Of a stretch of DNA of 64,000 nt, positions 7,940 through 16,624 are shown piece after piece; positions within the stretch are counted from its first letter, which is position 1; each line of letters starts with the position of its first letter. A program made the translations under genes and the position numbers. Below the pieces are notes generated by a model that made no database searches, was not told where the DNA came from, and worked only from the letters and a program-made list of their open reading frames with translations. The stretch is from assembly GCA_016720545.1 (NCBI GenBank), contig JADKKK010000004.1, positions 62,001-126,000 of the forward strand. Direction: 5' to 3'. The stretch is from Myxococcales bacterium. Its GTDB lineage: Bacteria; Myxococcota_A; Polyangia; Polyangiales; Polyangiaceae.

Positions 7940-8866
7940 ATGACACGGACCGGCAAGGCCTGCGCGGTGGCGGTCATCGGGCTCCTGCTCGCCGCGTGCG
8001 CGTCGCTCGAAGGGCTGGTTGGCGGCGCGGATTCCCCGCCTCCCGACGACTCGGGGCCGGCCACCGACGGGCCGGTCACCGACGGGCCCCTGGACGTCGG
8101 GCTGACCGACGCGTCGGCGCCTCTGTACCGCCCGGAATCGGGCACCTACCGCTACGTGGGCACTGGCCTCGACAAGCTCACGCGAATCGACGGAGGTCCC
8201 CTGAAGGAGCAGCTTCAGGGGCCCGTCATGGACGGCGTGGTCGCGCCTCTGCCCCGCGGAGACGGCGGCGTCGCCGACGCCTGCTATTCGTTCTCCCTCT
8301 TCGCGAGCGCCACGCACTCGTGGACGCTCAACCTCTGCCAGCGAGGCGACAGGCTCGTCGAGTCGAGCGGGCAGGACGAGCAGGTCTGGGTCTTCGGGAC
8401 GCTCAGGAACCCGAACCTCGCGAGCTGGCGCTGCACGCCGGAGAACCTCATCCTTGGCCCGACGCTCGAGCGCGATAAGCAGGCGCCACACCTCTGCGAG
8501 GGGCAGAACACCACCCCGCCGGACAGCGGCTTTCGGCAGGGCGGTCTCCTCAAGTTCCTGGGTCGAGAGGTGCTGAACGTCGCCGGGCAGGACGTCTCCG
8601 CGATTCACGTCGAGGTCACGCGAACCGTGACGGGGAGCACCCAGCAAGGCACGCAGGCGCTCGAGCTCTGGCTCGACGCGCGCTCCTCCCTCCCTCTGCG
8701 AGGGGTGCGATCGAGCACCGTGACCACCACCGCGCCCTTCTTCGGCGAGCTGCGCTACACGGAGACGAGCGAGTTTCAGATCCAGTCACTGGACCCCGTG
8801 CTCCCGAGCTCCGACGCCTCCGTCGACGCCGACGGCGACGCGCCGAAGGACGGGCCGCGTGGGTAG
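7940..8866 (+). CDS. lipoprotein with Asp-rich linker, function unknown
   Basis: The 308-residue protein begins with a hydrophobic signal ending in the lipobox LAAC. A low-complexity Asp/Gly/Pro/Thr linker of the DSGPATDGPVTDGP type follows, and the tail carries a similar acidic run (DASVDADGDAPKDGP). The central 200 residues contain four cysteines and beta-rich segments (YRYVGTGLD, SWTLNLC, LELWLDARSSLPL) that recall lipid-binding or LolA-like outer-membrane folds, though no family is recognised. Its stop overlaps the GTG of the next gene by 8 bp, so the two are probably co-translated. Export and lipidation are well supported; the function is not known. Confidence 0.8.
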   Translation: MTRTGKACAVAVIGLLLAACASLEGLVGGADSPPPDDSGPATDGPVTDGPLDVGLTDASAPLYRPESGTYRYVGTGLDKLTRIDGGPLKEQLQGPVMDGVVAPLPRGDGGVADACYSFSLFASATHSWTLNLCQRGDRLVESSGQDEQVWVFGTLRNPNLASWRCTPENLILGPTLERDKQAPHLCEGQNTTPPDSGFRQGGLLKFLGREVLNVAGQDVSAIHVEVTRTVTGSTQQGTQALELWLDARSSLPLRGVRSSTVTTTAPFFGELRYTETSEFQIQSLDPVLPSSDASVDADGDAPKDGPRG

Positions 8867-9797
8867 CGCGCGTTGTCGGTCGCGGTTGCGCCGCGCGGCG
8901 GTCGTCGCCGCGAGCCTCGCGAGCCTCGGCGTCGCCTTCGCCCCGACGCACGCCGTGGCCGCGGCCCCGAACCAGAAGGCCGTGTGCCTCGCTGCCTACG
9001 AGGACGCCCAGCGCCTGCGCGTCGCGAGCAAGCTCGTGGCCGCGCGCGAGCAGCTCCGCGTGTGCCGCGCCGACGCGTGCCCGGCCTTGGTGCGCAACGA
9101 GTGCGAGAAGTGGCTCGGCGAGGTCGCGGAGAGCCTGCCTTCCGTGGTGCTCTCGGCGCGGGACCCGGGCGGCAAGGACCTCATCGACGCGACCGTGTCG
9201 ATCGACGGCGCCGCCCCGCGCGGGCTCGATGGCAAGTCGGTCGACGTGGATCCCGGCTCGCACACGTTCCGCTTCCAACGCGGCAAGGACGTGAAGGAGG
9301 AGCGGTGGCTCGTGCGCCAGGGCGAGCACAACCGCGTGATCGTGGGCGTCCTCGGTGAGTCCCCCAGCCCCGCCGTGAGTGGCCCCGCGGTCGCGTCCGG
9401 CGCCGCCGTGGGGGGGCAGCCCAGCTCACAGCGCACGATTGGCCTCGTCGTCGGCGGCGTCGGTGTCGTCGGGCTGGGCGCCGCCACGGTCCTCGCCCTC
9501 GCCGCGAACGGGGAGGTCAACACCCTCCGCGAGACCTGCGGCGTGGGTCAGAAGTGCACGCAAGACCAGGTCGACGCCGTGGCGGGGCGGCGCACGATCG
9601 CGGGCGTCGGCGCGGGGCTCGGAGGCGCCGCGCTCGTGGCAGGCGTCGTGCTCTTCCTGACGGCACCCGGCGGAGAGCGCGCCGCGGCGTCGCTCGAGCG
9701 GAGGCCCGCAGACTCCGCGCGCTTCTGGCGCAGCTGGACCTGGAGCGCGTCGCCCCTTCCCGGCGGGTTCGTCGGCGGCGCGCGCGCCTCGTTTTGA
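8859..9797 (+). CDS. exported protein with PEGA-like domain and two membrane segments
   Basis: The 312-residue product has an N-terminal signal peptide ending near HAVAAAP, then a helical Cys-containing region (CLAAYEDAQRLR, CRADACPALVRNEC) of the kind found in envelope proteins near myxobacterial kinases. A beta-sandwich resembling PEGA (SIDGAAPRGLDGKSVDVD, GSHTFRFQRG) follows. Two strongly hydrophobic Gly/Val-rich helices at about 190-210 and 250-270 flank a loop with CGVGQKC. The C-terminus ends in Phe (GGARASF). It starts with GTG inside the end of the upstream lipoprotein gene (8-bp overlap), so the pair form one unit. I infer an envelope structural or sensory role; there is no catalytic motif. 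Confidence 0.75.
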   Translation: MGSARCRSRLRRAAVVAASLASLGVAFAPTHAVAAAPNQKAVCLAAYEDAQRLRVASKLVAAREQLRVCRADACPALVRNECEKWLGEVAESLPSVVLSARDPGGKDLIDATVSIDGAAPRGLDGKSVDVDPGSHTFRFQRGKDVKEERWLVRQGEHNRVIVGVLGESPSPAVSGPAVASGAAVGGQPSSQRTIGLVVGGVGVVGLGAATVLALAANGEVNTLRETCGVGQKCTQDQVDAVAGRRTIAGVGAGLGGAALVAGVVLFLTAPGGERAAASLERRPADSARFWRSWTWSASPLPGGFVGGARASF

Positions 9798-9836
9798 ACG
9801 CGTGCGACCCCGCGCCGTGCTAGTGCAGGGCTCCTC

Positions 9837-9911
9837 TTGAACCTGAACGTGAGCCCCAGGGCGAACCAAGGTCGAAGGCGGGCCCGAGCCGAAGGCGAGG
9901 TCTCGCCTTGA
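9837..9911 (+). repeat. mini-ORF start cassette, copy B
   Basis: The 75-bp element encodes a 24-codon mini-ORF (MNLNVSPRANQGRRR and so on, ending GEVSP) from a TTG at 9837. It is one codon shorter than copies A and C. Its stop overlaps a TTG as TTGA at 9908-9911. Unlike the other copies, the next recognised gene (ABC-F, GTG 10045) begins about 130 bp later. The 46-codon open frame that starts at this TTG does end as GTGA on the ABC-F start, but its composition is not protein-like and I do not call it a gene. Confidence 0.7.
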
Positions 9912-10044
9912 ATCGTGCACCTGGGCTTGGGCGCGGCCCAACAGAAACGACAGAAACAGGAACAGTCTCGCTCTCTTGGACGACGTCCTTGTCGCGCGCC
10001 GCGCCGTCGGTCGGCCCGCACCGGGGCCCCTCGAGGGGTCCGTC

Positions 10045-12018
10045 GTGACCGTTCTTCAAGTGGGCAACGTGCGCTTCGGGTACGCCGGCGACACGCTGTT
10101 CGACAACGTCACCTTCACCGTCGCCGCGGGCGAGCGGGCCGCGCTCGTCGCGCCCAATGGCGCGGGCAAGTCGACCCTCCTGCGCATCGTGGCCGGCGAG
10201 CTCGAGCCGGACGCCGGGAGCGCGCTCATCCGCAAGGGCGCGAGCGTTGGGTACTACCGACAGTCGCACGAGGTCCGCGCGACCGGCGACGTGCTCTCGG
10301 CGTTCTTGTCGGGCTTCGCCGAGGTGCTCGCGCTCCGCGAGGCGCTCACCGCGGCCCAGGAGGCGGCGGCGACCGGCGAGCCGCGCGCGCTCGACGCGCT
10401 CGCGCACGCCCAGGATCGCTACCACCTCGCGCAGGGCGACGAGCTCGAACGCGAGGTGTCTATCCTAGCGCAGCGACTAGGTTTTTCGGAGCGCGATCTG
10501 TCGCGTTCGGTCGCGTCGCTCTCGGGTGGAGAGCGAGGTCGGCTCACCCTCGGGACGATCCTCGCGAAGAAGCCCGACCTGCTCCTGCTCGACGAGCCCA
10601 CGAACCACCTCGACCTCGACACCATCGCCTGGCTCGAGTCGTTCCTCGTCGCGTACCGCGGCGCGCTGGTCGTCGTCTCTCACGACCGCGCGTTCCTCGA
10701 CAACGTGTCGAACGTGACCCTCGAGCTCGGCACGAGGGGGCTGCGCGCGTACCCGCTCGCGTACTCGGCCTACGCAGAGGCGCGGAAAGACGACCTCGCG
10801 CGCGAGCGCGCCGTGCTCGAGCGGCAGCAGGCCTTCATCGAGAAGACCGAGGACTTCATCCGGCGAAACATCGCGGGACAGAAGACCAAGATGGCGCAGA
10901 GCCGGCGCAAAATGCTCGACAAGCTCGAGCGCGTCTCCGGCCCCGAGGACGTGTGGGACGTCGCCGATCGCATCGCGTTTCGGTTCGCACCGGCGCTCCG
11001 CTCGGGCGACATCGTGCTCGACGCGAGGGGCCTCGCCGCGTCGCGCGGGGGGCGAGCGCTCTTCTCTCGTGTGGAGTTGCTCATCCGCCGTGGCGAGCGC
11101 ATCGGCGTGGTGGGCCCGAACGGCGCCGGCAAGTCCACGCTGCTGAAGCTCCTCGCGGGGCGTGGCGAGGCCGCGGATGTGGGCTCCGTGAAGCGCGGCA
11201 CGAACCTCCAAGACGGATATTTCGACCAGCACCTCGGCGAGGTCGACACCGCGAAGACCGCCGTCGAGGAGGTCCGCCGCGTGCGGGCCGACTTCACGGT
11301 GGAGGCGGCGCGCCAGTACCTCGCCCGGTTCCGCTTCTGGGGCGACGATCCGCTCCGCAGCGTGGGGGGCTTCTCGGGCGGTGAGCGCTCGCGGCTCGCC
11401 CTCGCGAAGCTCTTGCTCGAGCCTCGCAACCTGCTCTTCCTCGACGAGCCGACCAACCACCTCGACATCCCCGCGGCCGAGATCCTCGAGGAGGCGCTCA
11501 CGGGCTTCGAGGGCACCGTGGTGCTCGTCTCGCACGATCGGCGCTTCTTGGAGAACGTGACGACGCGCATCGTCGCCGTGCGCGACGGCGCGGTCGACGT
11601 GTACCCTGGCACCTTCCGCGAATACTCGGCGCACCTCGCGAAGCGGGCCTCGGCGGCGGCCGGCGAGGAGGCCGCGGCGAGGTCGGCGAAGAGATCGAAG
11701 GCGCCGCCCCCGAAGAAGGTCGAGGCTTCGCCCGCCGCGTCCGCCGCGCGCCAGGCGTCCGAAGCGCCGCGCGCCTCGTTCGAGCAGCAGCGCCAGCAGG
11801 CGCGTGACAAGGAGCGCCGCAAGCGCCGCGTGGCCGAGCTCGAGGACCTCATCGCGGCCGGCGAGGCCACCTTGGAGAAGCTCCGGGCCGAGCTCCGCGA
11901 GGATCCCGGCGGCGACTGGGCGAAGCTGGCGGAGAAGGCCAAAGAGGAGCAGTCTTTGCAGAAGCGCGTGGAGAAGATGATGGACGAGTGGACTCGCCTC
12001 TCGGAGGGCGGCCCGTGA
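10045..12018 (+). CDS. ABC-F family ATPase (Uup/EttA-like)
   Basis: Two ABC nucleotide-binding domains are joined in one 657-residue soluble chain without membrane segments, which defines ABC-F proteins; these act on the ribosome in translation or in antibiotic protection. Domain 1 has Walker A APNGAGKST, signature LSGGERGRL and Walker B LLLLDEPTNHLD. Domain 2 has GPNGAGKST, FSGGERSRL and LLFLDEPTNHLD. The linker between them (EKTEDFIRRNIAGQKTKMAQ) is the P-site tRNA-interaction helix region, and the C-terminus is a basic, Lys/Glu-rich coiled coil as in Uup. The GTG at 10045 has GAGGGG upstream; an in-frame TTG at 9976 would add a non-conserved tail. The stop overlaps the next gene's GTG as GTGA. 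The family is certain; the exact subfamily is not. Confidence 0.9.
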   Translation: MTVLQVGNVRFGYAGDTLFDNVTFTVAAGERAALVAPNGAGKSTLLRIVAGELEPDAGSALIRKGASVGYYRQSHEVRATGDVLSAFLSGFAEVLALREALTAAQEAAATGEPRALDALAHAQDRYHLAQGDELEREVSILAQRLGFSERDLSRSVASLSGGERGRLTLGTILAKKPDLLLLDEPTNHLDLDTIAWLESFLVAYRGALVVVSHDRAFLDNVSNVTLELGTRGLRAYPLAYSAYAEARKDDLARERAVLERQQAFIEKTEDFIRRNIAGQKTKMAQSRRKMLDKLERVSGPEDVWDVADRIAFRFAPALRSGDIVLDARGLAASRGGRALFSRVELLIRRGERIGVVGPNGAGKSTLLKLLAGRGEAADVGSVKRGTNLQDGYFDQHLGEVDTAKTAVEEVRRVRADFTVEAARQYLARFRFWGDDPLRSVGGFSGGERSRLALAKLLLEPRNLLFLDEPTNHLDIPAAEILEEALTGFEGTVVLVSHDRRFLENVTTRIVAVRDGAVDVYPGTFREYSAHLAKRASAAAGEEAAARSAKRSKAPPPKKVEASPAASAARQASEAPRASFEQQRQQARDKERRKRRVAELEDLIAAGEATLEKLRAELREDPGGDWAKLAEKAKEEQSLQKRVEKMMDEWTRLSEGGP

Positions 12019-12842
12019 GCGGCCGCGGTCTCGGCCTCGATCGAGGTCTCGCTGGCGGGACGCGCCTCGTCGCGTGCGCGTGCGCGCTCGGGCTCGCGCT
12101 CGCGGCGACGGTCGCGGTCGGCTGTTCTCGCAACGACCCGGATCTACCCAAGAAGGAGCCCGCCGCCGCGGGGCCGCTGGTCGTCCGCGACGACACGCAA
12201 GGGTTGCTCTTCACGTGGATCGACGCCAAGGGTGACTTCCACGTCGAGGAGACCGCGGACAAGGTGCCGTCCGAGCATCGCGACATGGTCCGCGTGCTCG
12301 AGCCCACCCGCGCCGAAGAGCCCGACCAGATCGCCGTCGTCGACCTCCGCGCGACCGCCAAGGGGCCCGATGGCGCCTACCCGGTCACCTCCAAGCCGCG
12401 GGCCTCCTTCGAGGCGGTCGCGGTCGGGCGTCGCAACGCGCTCCGCGCCGATCTCGCGGCCAAGGCGCCGTCGGGAGCGGCCGGGCCGTCCGGGGCGGGG
12501 GCTGGGCACGGGGCGAGCACGGGTGGCGGTGCGGCCGAGCGGCCGGGCGCAAAGAAGACCGTCACCGTCTATGGCGCCTCGTGGTGTGGCGCGTGCCAGA
12601 AGACCCGCGCATACTTGAAGCAGAAGGGCGTGGCGTTCGCCGACAAGGACATCGACGCCGACTCGAGCGCGGCGCGCGAGATGCGCGTGAAGCTCTCGAA
12701 GGCGGGTATCGAAGGCCGGGGGCATCCCGGTCATCGACATCGGTGGCGCGGTGATGGTGGGCTTCGACGCGCGCGCGATCGATCGCGCGCTCAGCGGGGG
12801 TTGAGCGCGGGCTCTGCCGCGGCCGTCCCGTGCGCGGCGTGA
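12015..12842 (+). CDS. thioredoxin-fold (glutaredoxin-like) lipoprotein, apparent frameshift
   Basis: Starting at the GTG that overlaps the ABC-F stop, the protein has a signal peptide with lipobox VAVGC, a 100-residue linker region and then a thioredoxin/glutaredoxin fold (YGASWCGACQKTRAYLKQKG) with a CGAC redox pair. It should act as a periplasmic thiol-disulfide protein. After AGIEGRG the frame becomes unrelated. In the neighbouring frame the expected end of the fold reads on perfectly (GIPVIDIGGAVMVGFDARAI, stopping at 12804). One extra G in the run of five at 12718-12722 explains this, so the natural gene probably ends at 12804 and the listed end is where the shifted frame stops. This is either a sequencing or assembly indel or a real inactivating mutation. 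The fold is well supported. Confidence 0.75.
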   Translation: MSGRGLGLDRGLAGGTRLVACACALGLALAATVAVGCSRNDPDLPKKEPAAAGPLVVRDDTQGLLFTWIDAKGDFHVEETADKVPSEHRDMVRVLEPTRAEEPDQIAVVDLRATAKGPDGAYPVTSKPRASFEAVAVGRRNALRADLAAKAPSGAAGPSGAGAGHGASTGGGAAERPGAKKTVTVYGASWCGACQKTRAYLKQKGVAFADKDIDADSSAAREMRVKLSKAGIEGRGHPGHRHRWRGDGGLRRARDRSRAQRGLSAGSAAAVPCAA

Positions 12843-12854
12843 GCTCGCGGCGGC

Positions 12855-14231
12855 TCAGCGGCGAGGCGCGCGCGCCGTCGGGCCACGCGGCTCGAGCGCG
12901 CCCTCGCAGGTCGCCGTCGCTTTCCCGTCGCGGATCCAGCAGGGCGACCTGAACACCGCGTTTGGGCCCTCGCCGTCGCGGGCGAAACGCTCGAGGAGCG
13001 TCGCGTCGGCCTCGGGGGAGACGCGCCGCGCCACGATCTCGTCCGAGCCGCGTCGCTCCAGCTTCGGCTTGTCGTTCCACACCAGGTGGTAGCCGTAGCG
13101 AACGCGGGGTCGCGCGTTCGGGGCCGCGTTGGCGGCGGGAGTGACCGAGAGCTCCGCGATCATCCCCACGCGCGTCCACGCGTTCGCGGACACCTGCAGG
13201 CGATCGGGCAGCACGACGGGGTTCGGCGCTCGCCACGCGTAGCCTTGGTTCGTCACGAGGTTCCCCACCGAGGCGAAGATGGGCACGTGCCGCCCGTCCG
13301 CGGTGGTCGCGGTCTTCAGCGGCGACACGATGTGCGGGTGGTGGACGACGACGGCGTCCGCGCCCGCCTCGGCCAGACGCGCGCCGAGGGCGTACACGCT
13401 CGGCGGCTGCGCCTTGTACTCCTGGCCGAGGTGCACCACCGCGACGACGGCCGCGCAGCGTGTCCTCGCCTCGGCGATGGCATCGCCCACCTTCCTTTCG
13501 GCCGCGCGCCCGAGCGGCGCGTAGGCGAGCGAGCCCTCGCACGTGCGCGGATCGCCGTTCGTCAACGTGCTCCACGCCACGGCGCACACGTCGTGGCCGT
13601 CGCGTGAGGCGATCACCTGCGCGCGCCAGGGCGCCTCGCCCCCACCCACTACGCCGAGCTTCGAGGCCTGCGCTGAGGCGACCGTGGCGAGCAGCCCCTC
13701 GCGCCCGAGATCGCACGCGTGGTTGTTCGCGAGGCCGATCGCGCTCACGTGCGCGCCGGCGAGCTCGCTGGCCCAGAACGGGGGTGCGGCGTAGGCGAGC
13801 TCGGCCTCACGGCTGTGCCCGGTTGGGGTCGCGCCGGTCGATGACTCATGGTTCACGAGCACGCCGTCGGCCGAGCCGAAGAGCGGCGCGAGCGGACCCA
13901 GAGCGCGCGCGAGGGCGCCCGGGTGGATGAGGACGGGGCGGTGCGCGATGACGTCGCCCGTGAGCAACACGCGAAGGTCTCCGGAGCGCGCGGCCGCGGT
14001 CGGCGCCGGCGGCGCGGTCGGCGCGGTCGGCGCGGGGGCGGCGGGAGGGACCGCAGGAGGGAGCGAGGGAGACACGCTCGTGGTCGGGGCTGCCGCGCGC
14101 TCGGCGGGGGAGGCGCCGTCCGCGCTCGGGCGCTCACACGCGCCAAGGAGGAGGCTTGCGAGGCTCGCGAGGCAGGCGAGCGCGACGCGTTGAGCTTGGT
14201 CGAGGGAGAGGGCAGAGCCGGCTACGCGCAT
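12855..14231 (-). CDS. CapA/PgsA-type metallophosphoesterase-fold lipoprotein
   Basis: The 458-residue protein carries a signal sequence with lipobox LGAC, a Pro/Ala/Thr-rich linker (about residues 40-80) and a CapA-family domain. Recognisable are the first metal motif LLTGDVIAHRP, the NHESS segment, LANNHACDLGREGL, the VHLGQEYKAQPP block and VVVHHPHIVSPLK, which carry the His, Asp and Asn ligands of this calcineurin-like fold. Family members are linked to capsule or poly-gamma-glutamate production, but many homologues lie outside capsule loci, as here. It is convergent with the thioredoxin-fold gene and sits 130 bp downstream of rsmI. Fold and export are confident; the substrate is unknown. 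Confidence 0.85.
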   Translation of the reverse strand: MRVAGSALSLDQAQRVALACLASLASLLLGACERPSADGASPAERAAAPTTSVSPSLPPAVPPAAPAPTAPTAPPAPTAAARSGDLRVLLTGDVIAHRPVLIHPGALARALGPLAPLFGSADGVLVNHESSTGATPTGHSREAELAYAAPPFWASELAGAHVSAIGLANNHACDLGREGLLATVASAQASKLGVVGGGEAPWRAQVIASRDGHDVCAVAWSTLTNGDPRTCEGSLAYAPLGRAAERKVGDAIAEARTRCAAVVAVVHLGQEYKAQPPSVYALGARLAEAGADAVVVHHPHIVSPLKTATTADGRHVPIFASVGNLVTNQGYAWRAPNPVVLPDRLQVSANAWTRVGMIAELSVTPAANAAPNARPRVRYGYHLVWNDKPKLERRGSDEIVARRVSPEADATLLERFARDGEGPNAVFRSPCWIRDGKATATCEGALEPRGPTARAPRR

Positions 14232-14361
14232 GCGTGAAGGTCGCCCAAGAAGCCGAACTTGGCCCAGTTTCCGGGGGCTTACGGGGCTCGGAGGGACCTG
14301 ACGAAGGCAGGAGAGCCGGCAGCTCAGCCTTCGTCGTGGGGGCCTCGGCGTCGATTCGCGC

Positions 14362-15246
14362 TCAGCGGCGCTGGCCGCGCTGGCTCACGACCCGCTCGTA
14401 TATTTCGCGTCTCGGGCGCCCGCTCCACGCCGAGAGCCGCTCGGCGAGGGTCTTGGCGTGCAGGCCCTCGGCCAGGCCCTCGGCGATGCGCCGATCGAGC
14501 GCGGCGTCGTCGACCTTGGCCTCCCGGGCGGCGACGTCGTGGGCGCCGAGCACGAGGACGATCTCGCCGAGCCACTCGCGGGGATCGGCGGCGAGCGCGC
14601 TCACGGTCCCGCGGACGACCTCCTCGTGGAGCTTCGTGAGCTCGCGCCCCACGGCGCACGCCCGCTCCGGCGTGGCCGAGGCCAGGTCACCGAGCGTGCC
14701 CTGGAGGCGCCTCGCCGACTCGTAGAGGACGACGGGCTCCGGGGTGGCGGCCACGCGCGAGAGCGCCTCGGCGCGTTCGGTGCCTTCGCGGGGCAGAAAC
14801 CCCATGAAGCGAAACCCACGCTCCCCCGAGAGGCCGCTCGCGACCAGCGCGGCCAGCACGGCGCTCGCGCCGGGCAGGGGAGAGACCGTGTATCCTGCAT
14901 GCACCGCGGCGGCGACGAGGGCGCCGCCCGGATCGCTCACCGCGGGCGTGCCCGCGTCGGTCGTGAGCGCGACGTCGGACCCGGAAGCGAGCACGTCGAG
15001 GATCTTCGCGAGATCCGCGGGGCTCGCGTGCGCGTCCACGCGGTGCAGGGTCTTCTGTCCGAGGCCGAGGTGCGAGAGGAGCTGCCGCGCGCGCCGCGTG
15101 TCCTCCGCGGCCACGTGGTCGACGGCCGCGAGCGCGTCGCGGGCGCGGAGCGTCAGATCACCCAGGTTGCCGATCGGCGTGGACACCACGAGCAGCGCGC
15201 CGCCTAGGCGCGCGCCGGGACCGCCGGTCGGGGGCTCGGCGCTCAG
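14362..15246 (-). CDS. rsmI: 16S rRNA (cytidine1402-2'-O)-methyltransferase RsmI
   Basis: RsmI uses S-adenosylmethionine to methylate the ribose of C1402 in the decoding centre of 16S rRNA. The family motifs are all present: STPIGNLGDLTLRARDAL, EDTRRARQLLSHLG, LTTDAGTPAVSDPG, PLPGASAVLAALVASG and FMGFLPREG. The most plausible start is the CTG at 15246, which overlaps the stop of the sigma-factor gene as CTGA and has GGAG five bases upstream. The nearest standard codon, a GTG at 15189, falls only two residues before the conserved STPIGN strand and would leave almost no N-terminus. Translational coupling to the sigma gene is therefore likely. The function is firm; the start is moderately supported. 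Confidence 0.9.
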   Translation of the reverse strand: MSAEPPTGGPGARLGGALLVVSTPIGNLGDLTLRARDALAAVDHVAAEDTRRARQLLSHLGLGQKTLHRVDAHASPADLAKILDVLASGSDVALTTDAGTPAVSDPGGALVAAAVHAGYTVSPLPGASAVLAALVASGLSGERGFRFMGFLPREGTERAEALSRVAATPEPVVLYESARRLQGTLGDLASATPERACAVGRELTKLHEEVVRGTVSALAADPREWLGEIVLVLGAHDVAAREAKVDDAALDRRIAEGLAEGLHAKTLAERLSAWSGRPRREIYERVVSQRGQRR

Positions 15247-16379
15247 CTTATCTCCGTCGCGTCGCCCATCTCGGCCTTCAGGAAGTCGCGCAGGCGCAGC
15301 AGGAGTCGCTGCTCGAGCTGGCGCACGCGCTCGCGGGAGATGCCGAACTTGTCGCCCAGCTCCTGGAGGGTCATGGGCTCGTCGGCGACCAGCCGCAGCG
15401 TGAAGATGGCGAGGTCCTTGTCTTTGCCCTCGAGCGTCGCCCTGAACTCCTCGAGCTTCTGCTTGAGGAGAGTCTGCAGCTCGCCGTCGGCCAGCATGGC
15501 CTCGGGGCCGATCCCTCCGCTGGGCATCATGTCGATGCGGGAGATCGAGCGGCCGTCGGCGTCGCCCACGGGGGCGTCGAGTGAGTTCTCGTTCGAGCCG
15601 AGCCGCACTTCCATCTCCGCGACGTCGGCCTCGGGCACGTTCAGGCTCTTCGCGATCTCGGCGTGCGAGGGCGTGATCCCCATCGCCTCGAGCTCGGCCC
15701 GCTTCTTCCGCAGGTTGAAGAACAGCTTTCGCTGCGCCTGGGTGGTGCCGAGCTTCACGAGGCGCCAGTTGTTCAGGATGAAGCGCAGGATGTACGCGCG
15801 GATCCACCACGCCGCGTAGGACGAGAGCTTCACGCCGCGGTACGGGTCGTACCGCTTCACCGCCTGCATGAGGCCGATGTTGCCCTCCTGCACGAGGTCC
15901 ATGATGTTCTTGTAGGCGCGACGGTACTCGTAGGCGATCTTCACCACGAGGCGCAGGTTCGCCGTGACGAGGCGCGCCGCGATGGCGGGGTCCTGGGTCT
16001 TCAGGAAGGTGGTGGCGAGCTCGTGGGTCTCCTCGACGGTGAGCAGCGGGTGGCGCTGCACCTCGCGGAGGTACGCGGCCATCGGGTCGAGCCGAGCCAG
16101 CGACGTGGGCTCCACGGACACCGGCGCCTCGGAGTCGCGGGCGCGCTTCGGGGCCGAGCTCGAGACCTCGGCGTCCGGATCGAGCGGATCGTCCTCGTCG
16201 ACGAGGGGCTCGCCGCCGAGGTCGTCGCGCTCGCCGAGCGCAGCGTCCGACTCGGGGCCACCCTCCGAGGTCTCGTCGTCCGGATCGCGGGCGACCTCGC
16301 CCGAGTCAGCGGCGTCGCTGCCGTCAGCGCGGGCGTTTGCGCCGCCGGTCGATCGCGTCTCGTTCTTTCGTCGGGCCAA
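15243..16379 (-). CDS. RpoH-family (sigma32-like) RNA polymerase sigma factor
   Basis: The 378-residue protein contains sigma70 region 2 (NLRLVVKIAYEYRRAYKNI, DLVQEGNIGLMQAVKRYD, YAAWWIRAYILRFI), the RpoH box QRKLFFNLRKK, and region 4 with a helix-turn-helix (TLQELGDKFGISRERVRQLE). The RpoH box marks it as a heat-shock-type sigma factor; myxobacteria have several such paralogues used in stress and development. The first 95 or so residues form an unusual acidic Ser/Asp/Glu-rich extension absent from ordinary RpoH. Start: TTG at 16379 with AGAGGT a few bases upstream. rsmI follows with a 4-bp overlap. Family assignment is strong; the regulon is not visible. Confidence 0.9.
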   Translation of the reverse strand: MARRKNETRSTGGANARADGSDAADSGEVARDPDDETSEGGPESDAALGERDDLGGEPLVDEDDPLDPDAEVSSSAPKRARDSEAPVSVEPTSLARLDPMAAYLREVQRHPLLTVEETHELATTFLKTQDPAIAARLVTANLRLVVKIAYEYRRAYKNIMDLVQEGNIGLMQAVKRYDPYRGVKLSSYAAWWIRAYILRFILNNWRLVKLGTTQAQRKLFFNLRKKRAELEAMGITPSHAEIAKSLNVPEADVAEMEVRLGSNENSLDAPVGDADGRSISRIDMMPSGGIGPEAMLADGELQTLLKQKLEEFRATLEGKDKDLAIFTLRLVADEPMTLQELGDKFGISRERVRQLEQRLLLRLRDFLKAEMGDATEIS

Positions 16380-16476
16380 GGTACCTCTCGGCGGAGTCCT
16401 ACCACATCCCCCGCCACGCGGGACGCCCGGCGTGGCAGCTGCGGTCGCGGCGCTTCGAGCGCCCGTGGGCCGACGC

Positions 16477-16617
16477 CTATGACGCGTGGAGCCACCAGGT
16501 GGACGCCACGCCCGTGAGCGCGAGCGCCCACAGCCCGGCGAGCAAGAGCTCCCGAGCGAGCGCGATGTGCGCTGGATTCCCGCGGAACTCGGGCCTCGGT
16601 GAGTGAGTGATCGTCAT
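16477..16617 (-). CDS. possible 46-residue single-pass membrane protein
   Basis: A short frame from an ATG at 16617 encodes a polar N-terminus (MTITHSPRPEFRGNP) followed by one hydrophobic helix (LLLAGLWALALTGVASTWWL) and a His-Ala-Ser end. No family is recognised. Support comes from the membrane-protein-like composition and from a promoter-like pair, TTGACG and TACCTT, ending seven bases before the ATG. There is no ribosome-binding sequence, so the mRNA would be leaderless. It could equally be chance in an otherwise empty gap of about 370 bp between the sigma factor and the AMP-ligase gene. Confidence 0.4.
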   Translation of the reverse strand: MTITHSPRPEFRGNPAHIALARELLLAGLWALALTGVASTWWLHAS

Positions 16618-16624
16618 GAGAGCG

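Noticed and set aside
9908..10048. 46-codon frame between element copy B and the ABC-F gene, ending in a GTGA overlap
   Set aside because: The overlap is tempting, but composition (Thr/Ser/Arg/Pro without hydrophobic pattern) is not protein-like.
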